This document shows, in pieces, positions 47,136 to 59,789 of a stretch of DNA of 64,000 bases; the first letter of the stretch is position 1; the number at the start of each line of letters is the position of its first letter. The notes below the pieces were generated by a model that was not told where the DNA came from, did not search any database, and saw only the letters and a list, made by a program, of their open reading frames with translations. The position numbers and the translations under genes were made by a program. Source of the stretch: Bacteroidota bacterium (GTDB taxonomy: Bacteria > Bacteroidota > Bacteroidia > Chitinophagales > JADJOU01); assembly GCA_016713645.1 (NCBI GenBank), contig JADJOU010000003.1:124001-188000 (forward strand), read 5' to 3'.

Positions 47136-49403
47136 TTAAACTCCTGCTTGCTTTCTAATAATATTCAATGCTCCGCCCGCCTTAAACCACTCAATTTGTT
47201 GGTCGTTATAAGTATGAGCCACTTCAATGGTATCTTTGCTGCCATCAGCATGATGTAAACTTAACTGAAGATTTTTACCTGGGGCAAAGCTTGTCAATCC
47301 AATGATATCAATATTATCATCTTCTTGAATTTTATTGTAATCTTCTTTATTGACAAATGTCAATGCCAACATCCCTTGCTTCTTCAAATTTGTCTCGTGA
47401 ATACGCGCAAAAGATTTGGTCAATACCGCTCTTACACCCAAATGACGAGGCTCCATAGCAGCATGCTCTCTAGAAGAACCCTCTCCATAATTTTCATCTC
47501 CTACGACAATACTACCGATTCCCGCTGCTTTGTATGCGCGCTGAACTTTTGGCACTTCATCATACATTCCCGTCAATTGATTCTTCACTTTATTCGCAGT
47601 TTCATTGGCGAAATTGATTGCACCAATGAGCATATTGTTGGAAATATTATCCAAATGTCCTCTGAATTTCAACCATGGTCCAGCCATAGATATATGGTCA
47701 GTCGTACATTTTCCCTTTGCCTTGATCAACAATTTCATTCCCTTCAAATCCGTGCCCTCCCAAGCTTGGAATGGATCTAACAATTGAAGTCTAGATGAAG
47801 TAGGACTCACTAAAATATTGATTCCAGAACCATCTGCAGCCGGTGCTTGAAAGCCTGCATCTTCAACGGCAAATCCCTTAGTTGGCAATTCATCGCCACT
47901 AGGTGGATCTAATTTTACTTGCTCTCCCTTCTCATTGGTCAAAGTATCTGTCATCGGATTAAAACACAAATCTCCTGCGATTGCAATCGCCGTAACGATT
48001 TCAGGAGACGCTACAAAGGCGTGCGTATTTGGATTGCCATCTTGTCTCGCTGCAAAGTTTCTATTAAAAGAGTGGATAATCGAATTCTTTTCTTTTTTCT
48101 CAGCGCCCATTCTCGTCCACATACCGATGCAAGGCCCACATGCATTGGCAAACACAGTTGCCCCAATACTATGGAATATGTCGATAAATCCATCGCGCTC
48201 GATGGTATATCGAATCTGCTCTGATCCTGGAGTAATCGTAAATTCAGCTTTTGCTTTTAAATTCTTGCTAGCCACTTGTTTTGCAAGAGAAACAGCGCGC
48301 GATATATCTTCGTATGAGGAATTGGTACAAGATCCAATCAATCCCACTTCAATATTCGTCGGCCAACCATTTGCAGCAGCCACTTCCTTCATTTTGGAGA
48401 TTGGCGTAGCTAAATCTGGTGTGAATGGCCCATTGATATACGGCTCTAATTCTGACAAATTGATTTCAATTACTTGGTCAAAATACTTCTCTGGATTAGC
48501 GTAACATTCAGGATCAGCAGTCAAATGCTCTTTAATTCCATTGGCCAATTCAGCCACATCTGCTCTGCCCGTCGCTTTTAAATAGCGCTCCATACTCACA
48601 TCATAACCGAATGTAGTCGTCGTCGCACCAATTTCGGCGCCCATATTGGCAATAGTGCCTTTTCCAGTGCAGCTCATCGAAGTAGCGCCTTCACCAAAAT
48701 ATTCTACAACTGCTCCAGTTCCACCTTTAACAGTGAGGATTCCAGCTACTTTTAAAATCACATCTTTCGCAGAAACCCATCCACTCAATTTTCCAGTGAG
48801 CTTTACCCCAATTAATTTAGGAAATTTCAATTCCCATGGAAGTCCTGCCATCACATCACATGCATCTGCTCCTCCAACGCCTATGGCAATCATTCCCAAT
48901 CCACCCGCATTTACAGTATGTGAATCTGTTCCAATCATCATTCCTCCAGGGAATGCATAATTTTCCAAAACAATCTGATGTATAATTCCTGCACCTGGCT
49001 TCCAGAAGCCGATGCCATATTTATTCGATACCGAAGCCAAGAAATCATAAACTTCTTTTGACTCTTGATTGGCAAATGCTAAATCCTGATTCGCTTCTAC
49101 CTTCGCATTGATCAAGTGATCGCAATGCACCGTACTCGGCACAGCCACTTGCTTGCGACCAGCTTGCATAAATTGCAATAAAGCCATTTGTGCCGTCGCA
49201 TCTTGCATGGCAACTCTATCTGGAGCGAAATCAACATAATCTTTCCCCCTAGCAAAATCCACCACTGAAACCCCTTCTGAAAGATGGGTGTAGAGTATTT
49301 TCTCTGTCAATGTGAGGGGTCTATTCAAGACATTTCTCGCTGCTGCTATTCTAGTTGGAAATTGGCTGTAAAGCTTCTGAATCATTCCTATATCGTATGC
49401 CAT
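47136..49403 (-). CDS. acn: Aconitate hydratase
   Basis: 755 residues, the mitochondrial-type aconitase length. It isomerises citrate to isocitrate in the TCA cycle in the cytoplasm. The three cysteines holding the 4Fe-4S cluster are C359 (GSCTNSSYED), C422 and C425 (NACGPCIGMW). Other family phrases are TVHCDHLI, MIGTDSHTVNAGGLGMIAIGVGGADA and, in the swivelling domain, YGEGSSREHAAMEPRHLGVRAV. The frame is intact from a clear ATG to a stop with a terminator close by, so this gene escaped the indels seen around it. It is monocistronic by position, 155 bases downstream of the anti-sigma gene. Which acn subfamily name applies is uncertain. Confidence 0.97.
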   Translation of the reverse strand: MAYDIGMIQKLYSQFPTRIAAARNVLNRPLTLTEKILYTHLSEGVSVVDFARGKDYVDFAPDRVAMQDATAQMALLQFMQAGRKQVAVPSTVHCDHLINAKVEANQDLAFANQESKEVYDFLASVSNKYGIGFWKPGAGIIHQIVLENYAFPGGMMIGTDSHTVNAGGLGMIAIGVGGADACDVMAGLPWELKFPKLIGVKLTGKLSGWVSAKDVILKVAGILTVKGGTGAVVEYFGEGATSMSCTGKGTIANMGAEIGATTTTFGYDVSMERYLKATGRADVAELANGIKEHLTADPECYANPEKYFDQVIEINLSELEPYINGPFTPDLATPISKMKEVAAANGWPTNIEVGLIGSCTNSSYEDISRAVSLAKQVASKNLKAKAEFTITPGSEQIRYTIERDGFIDIFHSIGATVFANACGPCIGMWTRMGAEKKEKNSIIHSFNRNFAARQDGNPNTHAFVASPEIVTAIAIAGDLCFNPMTDTLTNEKGEQVKLDPPSGDELPTKGFAVEDAGFQAPAADGSGINILVSPTSSRLQLLDPFQAWEGTDLKGMKLLIKAKGKCTTDHISMAGPWLKFRGHLDNISNNMLIGAINFANETANKVKNQLTGMYDEVPKVQRAYKAAGIGSIVVGDENYGEGSSREHAAMEPRHLGVRAVLTKSFARIHETNLKKQGMLALTFVNKEDYNKIQEDDNIDIIGLTSFAPGKNLQLSLHHADGSKDTIEVAHTYNDQQIEWFKAGGALNIIRKQAGV

Positions 49404-49558
49404 AATATCTAAAAGGTTTTATTTTTTCAAAGTGTAAAAGTAATTTTATTTTTGATTTTTAAATGCGAGAAATTCACTGCCAAAAGAACAGTTTAAAGAT
49501 GTTTTCGTATACTAAAAAAGGTGGAAGTTACGAGATGCATCATCTCGACTCAGATGAA

Positions 49559-49807
49559 TTATTTCTCTCTATTTCGAATCTTACTTAGAATTTTTGATTT
49601 CAATTGCTCCTCATTGCATTCACATGACTCCATACACTTGAGTTTTTCACAGAGCATCTCTTTAAAATCCTTCTCCATCTCATAGTTCTCTAAACAGGCC
49701 GGACATGCAATCAACTCATCGCGAAGCCAATCTTTTTCTTCTTGATTGAGCTCATTGTCTAGGAGCAATACTATTTTTTTAAATATTTCATCACATTGAT
49801 GTTCCAT
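49559..49807 (-). CDS. Zinc-finger anti-sigma factor candidate
   Basis: About 82 residues from the chosen start MEHQCDEIFKKIVLLLDNEL; the upstream open frame to 49849 adds sequence not like the family. The pattern C-D-E-I..LLDNEL....WLRDELIACPACLENYE resembles the zf-HC2/RsrA-type zinc anti-sigma domain, though the usual histidine four residues before the CPAC pair is replaced by glutamate. A cysteine-rich tail (CEKLKCMESCEC) could add ligands or redox sensing. The gene follows an ECF sigma gene by 102 bases on the same strand, so it probably binds and inhibits that sigma factor. No membrane segment, so it is a soluble regulator. Confidence 0.75.
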   Translation of the reverse strand: MEHQCDEIFKKIVLLLDNELNQEEKDWLRDELIACPACLENYEMEKDFKEMLCEKLKCMESCECNEEQLKSKILSKIRNREK

Positions 49808-49909
49808 AAGGCTTGTTAGTTGAATTGATGGTTTAAGAGGGATAAACATAGAAAGTGCAGAAAATGTTCATTCTGTGACATTTTTTTCTGCTAAAAGGCC
49901 CTGAGATGC

Positions 49910-50488
49910 CTATACAGCGCCGCGTTTATCTTTGAATCCATGCTTTTCTCCATAGGCTTTGAGGCTTTCTTTGAGAAAATTCCGCGCTCGAAACAATCTA
50001 GATCTAACTGTTCCAATCGGAATATCCAGAATTTTTGCCATTTCTTCATAGGAAAAACCCTCTAAATCACTGAGCATAATAATTTCACGGAACTCCTCTT
50101 GCAGATTGGAAAGAGCAGTAGAAATTTCATCGCCGATGAGGTGCTTGTAATAATCGACGTTATCTAATACTTGAACAAAACTCTCATTAACTGGTGCACC
50201 ATCATCATCTTGATGATAGGACACATCTAGTGAGACATGACTAGGAAGATTGGTTTTCCTGCGATATTCATTGATGAAGGTGTTTTTTAAAATGCGATAC
50301 AACCAAGCTTTTGTATTCGTGCCGCGTTCAAAACTATCCATAAAGCGATATGCTTTCAAAAAAGTATCTTGAACCAAATCACTGGCCTCATCCTCATCCT
50401 GTGATAGATGATAAGCAAAACCATGCATTTGCTTGAGAAAAGGGAAAAACTCTTTTTCAAAGAAGACATCTTTTTCTTCTTTGCTCAT
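49910..50488 (-). CDS. ECF-type RNA polymerase sigma factor
   Basis: 192 residues. Region 2 spans about residues 13-85, with ASDLVQDTFLKAYRFMDSFERGTNTKAWLYRILKNTFINEYRRK, including the core-binding and -10 recognition helices. Region 4 spans about 120-175, with LPIGTVRSRLFRAR-like wording (IPIGTVRSRLFRARNFLKESL) for -35 recognition. The linker is acidic (YHQDDDGAP). It fits the SigH/RpoE-like group that pairs with zinc anti-sigma factors, and such a gene follows. An inverted repeat just upstream may be its control site. Stress response is a family expectation, not shown here. Confidence 0.93.
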   Translation of the reverse strand: MSKEEKDVFFEKEFFPFLKQMHGFAYHLSQDEDEASDLVQDTFLKAYRFMDSFERGTNTKAWLYRILKNTFINEYRRKTNLPSHVSLDVSYHQDDDGAPVNESFVQVLDNVDYYKHLIGDEISTALSNLQEEFREIIMLSDLEGFSYEEMAKILDIPIGTVRSRLFRARNFLKESLKAYGEKHGFKDKRGAV

Positions 50489-50526
50489 TTTCGATATGGG
50501 AATTTGCTGGCTGATAATTTGGACTT

Positions 50527-50560
50527 TTTGTTTAAGCGTTAAATATATACCTTAAACAAA
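50527..50560. promoter_or_regulatory. Inverted repeat upstream of the sigma/anti-sigma operon
   Basis: TTTGTTTAAG and CTTAAACAAA are perfect 10-bp arms with a 14-base AT-rich spacer, 39 bases before the sigma start codon. No T run follows on the minus strand, so an operator is more likely than a terminator. A TATATTTA box lies within it. Confidence 0.55.
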
Positions 50561-50585
50561 CAAGTGAATGTTAAATTTTAATAAA

Positions 50586-51155
50586 TTATTTATTTTTCTT
50601 AGAAAACGCATAATCCAATGCCGCAAAGAAGGATTCTCCATACTTTCGAATAATAGGTTCCTTTAAAAATTGATACACCGGCACTTTGAGTGCTTCTCCT
50701 AGACTGCATGCGGGCGAACAGATTTCCCAAGTTTCATATTCCAGCGATTCAAAAGAGGCTTCTCGTTGAATGCGTATGGGATAGAGATGGCAAGATATAG
50801 GCTTTCTAAAGGCTGTCGCTCCCGCCTTCCAAGCATTCTCTATGCCGCATTGAGCGATTCCTTTATCATATTGAATATAAGCACATGGACCTTTTTTAAT
50901 CAGCGGCGTCTTATACCTGCGATCTACCTTATCTAGGACAAAATGCCCTTGCTTTTCAATCGCTTGAATGCCTTCCTTCGTCAAATATGGTTTGATCTCC
51001 TCAAAAATATTCTCTAATTCAATCAATTCATCGATTTCTAGCGGAGCACCACTTTCACCTTCCACACAGCATGCACCCTTGCACTTAGCTAAATCGCATA
51101 CAAATTTCTCCGAGAGAACTGCTTCGTCAATTATTTTGTTTTCTATTATAAGCAT
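50586..51155 (-). CDS. DUF3109 family cysteine-rich protein
   Basis: 189 residues. The cysteine pattern FVCDLAKCKGACC at residues 17-32, then KGPCAYIQ, IAQCGIENAW, SCHLYPIR and EICSPACSLG, matches DUF3109, a Bacteroidota family related to YkgJ-type putative zinc/iron-cluster proteins. No signal peptide; cytoplasmic location is expected. It lies upstream of the sigma operon on the same strand and is divergent from the MbnP-MbnH pair, but a functional link to either is not evident. Enzymatic role unknown. Confidence 0.88.
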   Translation of the reverse strand: MLIIENKIIDEAVLSEKFVCDLAKCKGACCVEGESGAPLEIDELIELENIFEEIKPYLTKEGIQAIEKQGHFVLDKVDRRYKTPLIKKGPCAYIQYDKGIAQCGIENAWKAGATAFRKPISCHLYPIRIQREASFESLEYETWEICSPACSLGEALKVPVYQFLKEPIIRKYGESFFAALDYAFSKKNK

Positions 51156-51187
51156 TGTGTAAAACTCGCTGATTTAATATACATTTG
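51155..51187 (+). promoter_or_regulatory. Promoter of the MbnP-MbnH operon
   Basis: TTG at 51155-51157 and TACATTTG at 51180-51187 are separated by 22 bases, within the range reported for flavobacterial promoters. It lies 15 bases before the chosen MbnP start, which rules out the TTG at 51185 as an initiation codon. Confidence 0.55.
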
Positions 51188-51202
51188 TTTAATTTTTTTC
51201 CT

Positions 51203-51958
51203 ATGAAAACAATATATCTTTTATTCTCATTCACTTTTTTCGCAACACTTTTTGTCGGTTGCAGTAAACAAGGCGACACAAGCGATGTCGAAGTGAAATT
51301 TATTCCCTATTTCGGCAATCAAGAACTGAAACTGGATAGTTTTTATGTCCTCAAATCTGGTGATTCTATCTACCAATTTAGAGCTGATGTTCTAAAGTTA
51401 TTCATCTCAAATTTACAAGTTGTCAATGAGGCAAATGTCGCTACAAAAATTGCTGACCTCAATCTATACAACTTGCGTGCGATACTTCCAGCTACTGCAT
51501 TGACCATCAAAACAACCTTGCCGATAGGCCATTATCAGTCTATTGCATTTAACTTTGGATTAAATGATAGCTTAAATAATCTTATGCCAAATACATTTAG
51601 CTCTGAGCATCCCATGAGCACGCAACAAGGCATGTATTGGCCGATGCAAAAATATCGCTTCATGGTTTTTGAAGGATTTGTTTACGATAAAAATAAAGTC
51701 GAATTGAATTCAATCGCTTATCACACTGGCGTGAATTCTTATAGAGAAATCATGCAAACATTGCATTTTCATGTTGAAAAAGATCAAACAACCAACATTC
51801 AAATTAAGATTGATTTTGAAAAAATATTTACGCAACCTGGCAATGCCATTGACCCAACCAAAGAGGTATTTAGTCATTCTACCAGTGCAAGTCAATTAGA
51901 TTTGAATACAAAAATTATGGATAATTTAGTCAAAGGCGTGTCGGCCAGCTTTAATTAA
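51203..51958 (+). CDS. MbnP-like copper-binding lipoprotein
   Basis: 251 residues from ATG 51203. The signal MKTIYLLFSFTFFATLFVGC ends in a lipobox with C20 as the lipidated residue, so it is membrane-anchored outside the cytoplasm. The MbnP family phrases are present: VEVKFIPYFGNQELKLDS, LKLFISNLQ, IGHYQSIAFNFGLND and, most telling, GMYWPMQKYRFMVFEG, whose tryptophan corresponds to the one reported to be converted to kynurenine by the partner haem protein. HFHVE follows. Six bases separate it from the MbnH-like gene, so the pair is one operon, as in other MbnP/MbnH systems linked to copper. No methanobactin genes are near. Confidence 0.87.
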   Translation: MKTIYLLFSFTFFATLFVGCSKQGDTSDVEVKFIPYFGNQELKLDSFYVLKSGDSIYQFRADVLKLFISNLQVVNEANVATKIADLNLYNLRAILPATALTIKTTLPIGHYQSIAFNFGLNDSLNNLMPNTFSSEHPMSTQQGMYWPMQKYRFMVFEGFVYDKNKVELNSIAYHTGVNSYREIMQTLHFHVEKDQTTNIQIKIDFEKIFTQPGNAIDPTKEVFSHSTSASQLDLNTKIMDNLVKGVSASFN

Positions 51959-51964
51959 TCATTT

Positions 51965-53044
51965 ATGAAAACTCACTTTATTTTATTTTCACTTGCTGTT
52001 TTTCTTATCCAATGCAAAGAAGAACCAATCACCCCTTCGAGCAAGTATACTTATAAACAAACCTTTTATACGCTAGAGGTGCCGAGCAATTTCCCGCAAC
52101 CAGTTTCGGCTGGAAGCAATCCACTTACCACTGAAAAAATCGCATTGGGTAGAATGCTTTTTTATGATCCAATCGTATCTTCAGATAGCTCTTTAGCTTG
52201 TGCAAGATGCCATGATCAAAAGTATGCTTTCTCCGATGATCGAAAATTGAGCATCAATTTAGACGGCCCAACCAAAAGAAATTCCATGCCCCTATTCAAT
52301 CTAGCTTTTACCAATCGCTTTTTTTGGGACGGTAGAAAGATGAGTTTGGAAGACGCAGTGCAAGATGCATTGATGGGAGAGCAGCACTATAATTATGAAA
52401 CGCTAAAAGCGCGTATTGCCAAGGATACCAATTACCAACGCATGGTATACGAGGCTTTTGGATCCGAGATTAAAGAGGAGCATCCACAAATGGCGATTGC
52501 TTCTTTTATTCGAACCATGGTATCCTCCAAATCCCCTTTTGATCTAGGGAAGAGAGAAGGGAATTATGAGAAATATTTAGGTCCTTCTGCAAAAAGAGGT
52601 GCAAATATATTCTCTACTGAGCTGGGCGATTGTTTTCACTGTCATGGCGATATCGTCAGCAATAATTTATTCACGGATAATGACTTTCACAACAATGGTT
52701 TGGACACCGTCGCCGATGCGAGGGATTTCAAAGACTTTGGGCATGGCAAAGTCACAGGCGCTATTTCCGACAATGGAAAATTTCGCACGCCAAGCATAAG
52801 AAACATTGCGTATACCGCACCATTTTTTCACGATGGCAGAGCACTCGATATCGATGCTGTCATGAAACATTATAACGAGGAAGTCCTCAATTCGCCAACC
52901 ATTGACGCCAATATGAAGAAGAAAGATGTCAAAGGCGTTCATTTGACTGCCTAGGAGACATTAGATTTACAGAATTTCATCATGACCTTGACAGATACGA
53001 GTTTCATTAAAGACACTAGATTTTCAAACCCTTTTGTGAAGTAG
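51965..53044 (+). CDS. MbnH-like di-haem cytochrome c peroxidase family lipoprotein (internal amber stop)
   Basis: Two haem c sites are visible: CARCH (79-83) and CFHCH (223-227). MKTHFILFSLAVFLIQC is a lipoprotein signal with C17. Other family phrases are KIALGRMLFYDP, FFWDGR, FRTPSIRNIAYTAPFFHDGRA and VMKHYNE. The frame stops at TAG 52952-52954, yet the same frame continues for 29 residues, ETLDLQNFIMTLTDTSFIKD onward, to a TAG at 53042. That tail is the normal C-terminal helix (LTA.E..DL..FI.TLTD). The stop therefore replaces a sense codon, probably CAG. It is the partner of the MbnP gene six bases upstream and, by family knowledge, oxidises MbnP's tryptophan to kynurenine. Confidence 0.87.
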
Positions 53045-53089
53045 TGTCTATTTCAAATAAATTCTAACGCGATAGCGAATTAACTAAAC

Positions 53090-53116
53090 TTGTTTTTTTA
53101 TAATTGCTTATATTTG
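53090..53116 (+). promoter_or_regulatory. Promoter of the THX gene
   Basis: TTG at 53090-53092 and TATATTTG at 53109-53116, 16 bases apart, lie 23 bases before the start codon. Confidence 0.6.
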
Positions 53117-53139
53117 TGGCATAAAATATTCAAATAATC

Positions 53140-53325
53140 ATGGGAAGAGGAGATATCCGTTCAAGAAAAGGAAAAATTGCAGCAGGTTCATATGGTAAAG
53201 CTAGACCACATAAAGTGGCAGCACCAGCTATACCAGTAAAAGCAGCAAAATCAGAAGATGCAGAAAAAGCACCTAAAGCAAAGAAAGCACCTGCTAAGAA
53301 GAAAGCAGAAGCAGGAGCTGAATAA
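53140..53325 (+). CDS. Small ribosomal protein THX family
   Basis: 61 residues. The N-terminal 25 residues, MGRGDIRSRKGKIAAGSYGK and ARPHK after it, match the Bacteroidota THX (bTHX) family, a short basic peptide that lies in the head of the 30S subunit. The remaining 35 residues form a low-complexity lysine/alanine tail (KAPKAKKAPAKKK), common as an extension in this phylum. It has its own promoter and terminator. Confidence 0.9.
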   Translation: MGRGDIRSRKGKIAAGSYGKARPHKVAAPAIPVKAAKSEDAEKAPKAKKAPAKKKAEAGAE

Positions 53326-53346
53326 TCTAAAATTGTTCTAATTGGG

Positions 53347-53374
53347 AAAGGCTTTGATTGATTTCAAAGCCTTT
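53347..53374 (+). terminator. Intrinsic terminator after THX
   Basis: AAAGGCTTTGA and TCAAAGCCTTT form an 11-bp stem around TTGATT, followed by TCTTGTTTAT. It starts 21 bases after the THX stop. Confidence 0.85.
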
Positions 53375-54034
53375 TCTTGTTTATAGTCAATGAATATTTG
53401 AATATTCTGTTCAACTCTTTTTGGCGTGCCCTCCCAAAAGCCAAAGGGAGGTCGCGCTATTCGCCTTACTCCGTGCCGGCTGCTATCGCTCACGCTATAT
53501 AGTCCTATAAGACCTCCTACCAATAAACATGATTTATGATTTTGTGCAATTAAATTTCAACCAGAATTTAATTATTTTGGACAAGAATCTATTTCAATAG
53601 AAGCTGTCAATTCCACTTCTGGAAATTTAGTTATGTCGAAAAAAAGTCTTAACATTTAACAGACAATTTTTTCGCATTATATTTTCAATTCTCTGTGCAA
53701 CTCTCCCAGACACTTTGTCGGGACAAGTTGTGAATAAACTCTGTGAGACTCTGTGTTTAAAAAATAGGCGTATTTGCCTCTTGCTAATGCGAGCTTGTAG
53801 CTCGTGGAATTATCCATAGAGACCGATTATTTTTCTTCTTGTTTACGCTTTTTTTGCTCATTCACGAGAAATAAAAAAACAATTTATTTATCTTTTTCAA
53901 GTCAATTGTTCATCAAATGCTTGCTCCCAGAAGCCCTATGATATAAGAAGGGAACTCCAACCAATTAGGCTATGAATTTGTTTTAACAGGAACGGAGCAA
54001 TTCCCCCTTCGGGGGCTAGGGGGCTTAAAAACAA
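53375..54034. other. Intergenic region with repeat debris
   Basis: No gene seen. Contents are CCCTCCCAAAAGCCAAAGGGAGG near 53430-53452 (a CCCTCC/GGGAGG repeat of the type at 12304); a CTCTGTG series near 53690-53757 (CTCTGTGCAACTCTCCCAG, ACTCTGTGAGACTCTGTG); a GAGCTTGTAGCTC palindrome near 53792; and CCCCCTTCGGGGGCTAGGGGG near 54003. Confidence 0.6.
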
Positions 54035-54066
54035 AAAACCTCCTAAGATTGCTCTTAGGAGGTTTT
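54035..54066 (-). terminator. rRNA operon terminator
   Basis: AAAACCTCCTAAGA-TTGC-TCTTAGGAGGTTTT is a perfect 14-bp stem, followed on the minus strand by TTTTTTGTTTTT. It lies about 42 bases beyond the 5S gene. Confidence 0.92.
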
Positions 54067-54107
54067 GATTTTTTGATTAACCGCTATATCTTCGGTTAAT
54101 AATAATT

Positions 54108-54217
54108 TAGGCGGCGACCTACTCTCCCACCTTTTACGGAAGTACCATCGGCTCAGTGGGGCTTAACTGCTCTGTTCGGAATGGGAAGAGGTGGACCTCC
54201 ACGATATAGCCACCCTG
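54108..54217 (-). rRNA. rrf: 5S ribosomal RNA
   Basis: About 110 bases. On the minus strand it begins TCAGGGTGGCTATATCGTGG and contains the conserved CCCATTCCGAACAGAGCAGT segment and the final GTAGGTCGCCGCC. It is the last gene of the rRNA operon. Downstream, TTAACCG/CGGTTAA (54077-54099) can form a short hairpin before the terminator. Ends are estimated to within a few bases. Confidence 0.95.
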
Positions 54218-54429
54218 ATTTTTAATTCTGAATGTTGAATTTTAAATTATGAATTTAAAACTAAAACATTCAAAATCGATATCATGTGGAATCGTGACGT
54301 ATAAATTTTGAGCTTTTACAAGCATTCAAAATTCACAATTCAAAATTCATCATTTAACTATAACATTGACTGGGCAAATAACAAAGGTTGCATGTATTCC
54401 TAAATCAATTAGGAATGAAAAAGAAAAGT
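54218..54429 (-). other. 23S-5S spacer with the 3' arm of the 23S processing stem
   Basis: The stretch 54370-54387 (CTGGGCAAATAACAAAGG) is complementary, apart from one extra G, to 57395-57411 on the other side of 23S. Paired in the transcript, the two bracket 23S as the usual RNase III-type processing helix. The rest is AT-rich with repeats of the AATTCAAAATTC type. Confidence 0.75.
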
Positions 54430-57317
<2,888 letters not shown>

Positions 57318-57413
57318 TGTCTTTGCATCCAAATCATCTTTTGCTATGATTCGGCGCTTTTCTTTTTGTGATAATTAGCCGTAGCTAACTATCTCCTTTG
57401 TTATTTGCCAGTA

Positions 57414-57425
57414 TGTCAATGAACT
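57414..57425 (-). promoter_or_regulatory. boxA-like antitermination element in the 16S-23S spacer
   Basis: On the minus strand this reads AGTTCATTGACA, the same 12 bases as in the 16S leader (59927-59938) and similar in form to the E. coli boxA TGCTCTTTAACA. It sits directly before the 5' arm of the 23S processing stem. Confidence 0.6.
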
Positions 57426-57626
57426 CTTTTTGCTTTCTCAACTTGCGTCTCTCCGGTAATCGGGGCATTACTCCTCCTTATCCGATAACTACAAATCTTC
57501 TGCAGATATGTCTAAACCGATTTTACTCGATTTGTCTTTCAATTTTGATAAATCAAACTACTTTGATCTAATGTTTTCCTTCTTTTCTATTCGCACAACA
57601 CTTTTCAATTAAATTGAAAATAAAAG

Positions 57627-57709
57627 TGGAGAATAACGGAGTCGAACTTGACCTTCCCGATTTTCAATCGGGACGCTGCCAGTCGATTGTCCTTCTTTTC
57701 CTAATCTCC
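57627..57709 (-). pseudogene. tRNA-like element, copy 1 (GAA loop, broken T-arm)
   Basis: 83 bases. The 3' half resembles the adjacent tRNA-Ala (CTCCGTTATTCTCCA). The central arm CCCGA-TTGAAAA-TCGGG would present a GAA anticodon (Phe). The 5' half starts GGAGATTAG but lacks a normal D-arm. Compared with copy 2, the T-arm has lost two bases (AAGTTCGACT). Not expected to make a functional tRNA. Confidence 0.7.
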
Positions 57710-57741
57710 TTTTAAGTTATCGCTTTAACTTAAAAATAAAG

Positions 57742-57826
57742 TGGAGAATAACGGAGTCGAACCGTTGACCTCCCCGATTTTCAATCGGGACGCTGCCAGT
57801 CGATTGTCCTTCTTTTCCTAATCTCC
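57742..57826 (-). pseudogene. tRNA-like element, copy 2 (GAA loop)
   Basis: 85 bases, 117 bases from the tRNA-Ala copy and 115 from copy 1. It has a T-arm identical to tRNA-Ala (AACGGTTCGACTCCGTT), acceptor strands GGAGATT/ATTCTCC with one mismatch, and an anticodon-like arm with a GAA loop. The region between acceptor and central arm is about 30 bases instead of 19 and has no canonical D-stem or GG. TTTTAAGTTA/TAACTTAAAA hairpins (57710-57735, 57827-57852) separate the units. It could be a processing signal or a decaying tRNA. Confidence 0.7.
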
Positions 57827-57858
57827 TTTTAAGTTATCGATTTAACTTAAAAATAAAG

Positions 57859-57932
57859 TGGAGGATAACGGAGTCGAACCGTTGACCTCCTGCTTGCAAA
57901 GCAGGCGCTCTAGCCAGCTGAGCTAATCCCCC
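57859..57932 (-). tRNA. tRNA-Ala(TGC)
   Basis: 74 bases on the minus strand starting GGGGGATTAGCTCAGCTGG. The anticodon arm is CCTGC-TTTGCAA-GCAGG (anticodon TGC) and the T-arm AACGGTTCGACTCCGTT; the acceptor closes with ATCCTCC plus discriminator A. CCA is not encoded. Standard 16S-23S spacer tRNA. Confidence 0.96.
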
Positions 57933-57940
57933 TTGTTTAT

Positions 57941-58017
57941 TGGTAGTCCCAGGCAGATTTGAACTGCCGACCTCTACATTATCAGTGTAGCGCTCTAACC
58001 AACTGAGCTATGGGACT
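57941..58017 (-). tRNA. tRNA-Ile(GAT)
   Basis: 77 bases on the minus strand starting AGTCCCATAGCTCAGTTGG. The anticodon arm is CTACA-CTGATAA-TGTAG (anticodon GAT). The 3' end CTGGGACTACCA includes an encoded CCA, unlike the neighbouring tRNA-Ala. Standard spacer tRNA. Confidence 0.96.
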
Positions 58018-58280
58018 TTGTTGCCTCAGTCCTGCTTGTTAGTCAATCACTACCTTTATCGGGTTGCTCTTGTCTGTTGCTGAGCCTTTGTTCCGTCTAG
58101 TTTTGGTTGAATAAAACCTTTCAGATATATCTTGTTTAAGAACGATTTCTTTTTTTTAATTCGTTGTTGGTTGTCAGTTGTTAGTTGTTGGGGATATCCC
58201 GAACAAATAAAAACATATTACCTACAACTGTATTAATAACAAGTGTAGAAGAGTTAATAGTAAGCTAATTGAGCGTCTCT
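58018..58280. other. 16S to tRNA-Ile spacer with a heptad array
   Basis: Contains four heptads at 58164-58191 (TTGTTGG, TTGTCAG, TTGTTAG, TTGTTGG) followed by GGGATATCCC. No further gene is seen. Confidence 0.7.

Positions 58281-59789
<1,509 letters not shown>

Noticed and set aside
52952..52954. General amber recoding in this organism
   Set aside because: Other genes end normally in TAG (for example at 53042 and 3719), and only one in-frame TAG of this kind was found.
57742..57826. Functional tRNA-Phe(GAA)
   Set aside because: No canonical D-arm, an overlong 5' region and an acceptor mismatch.
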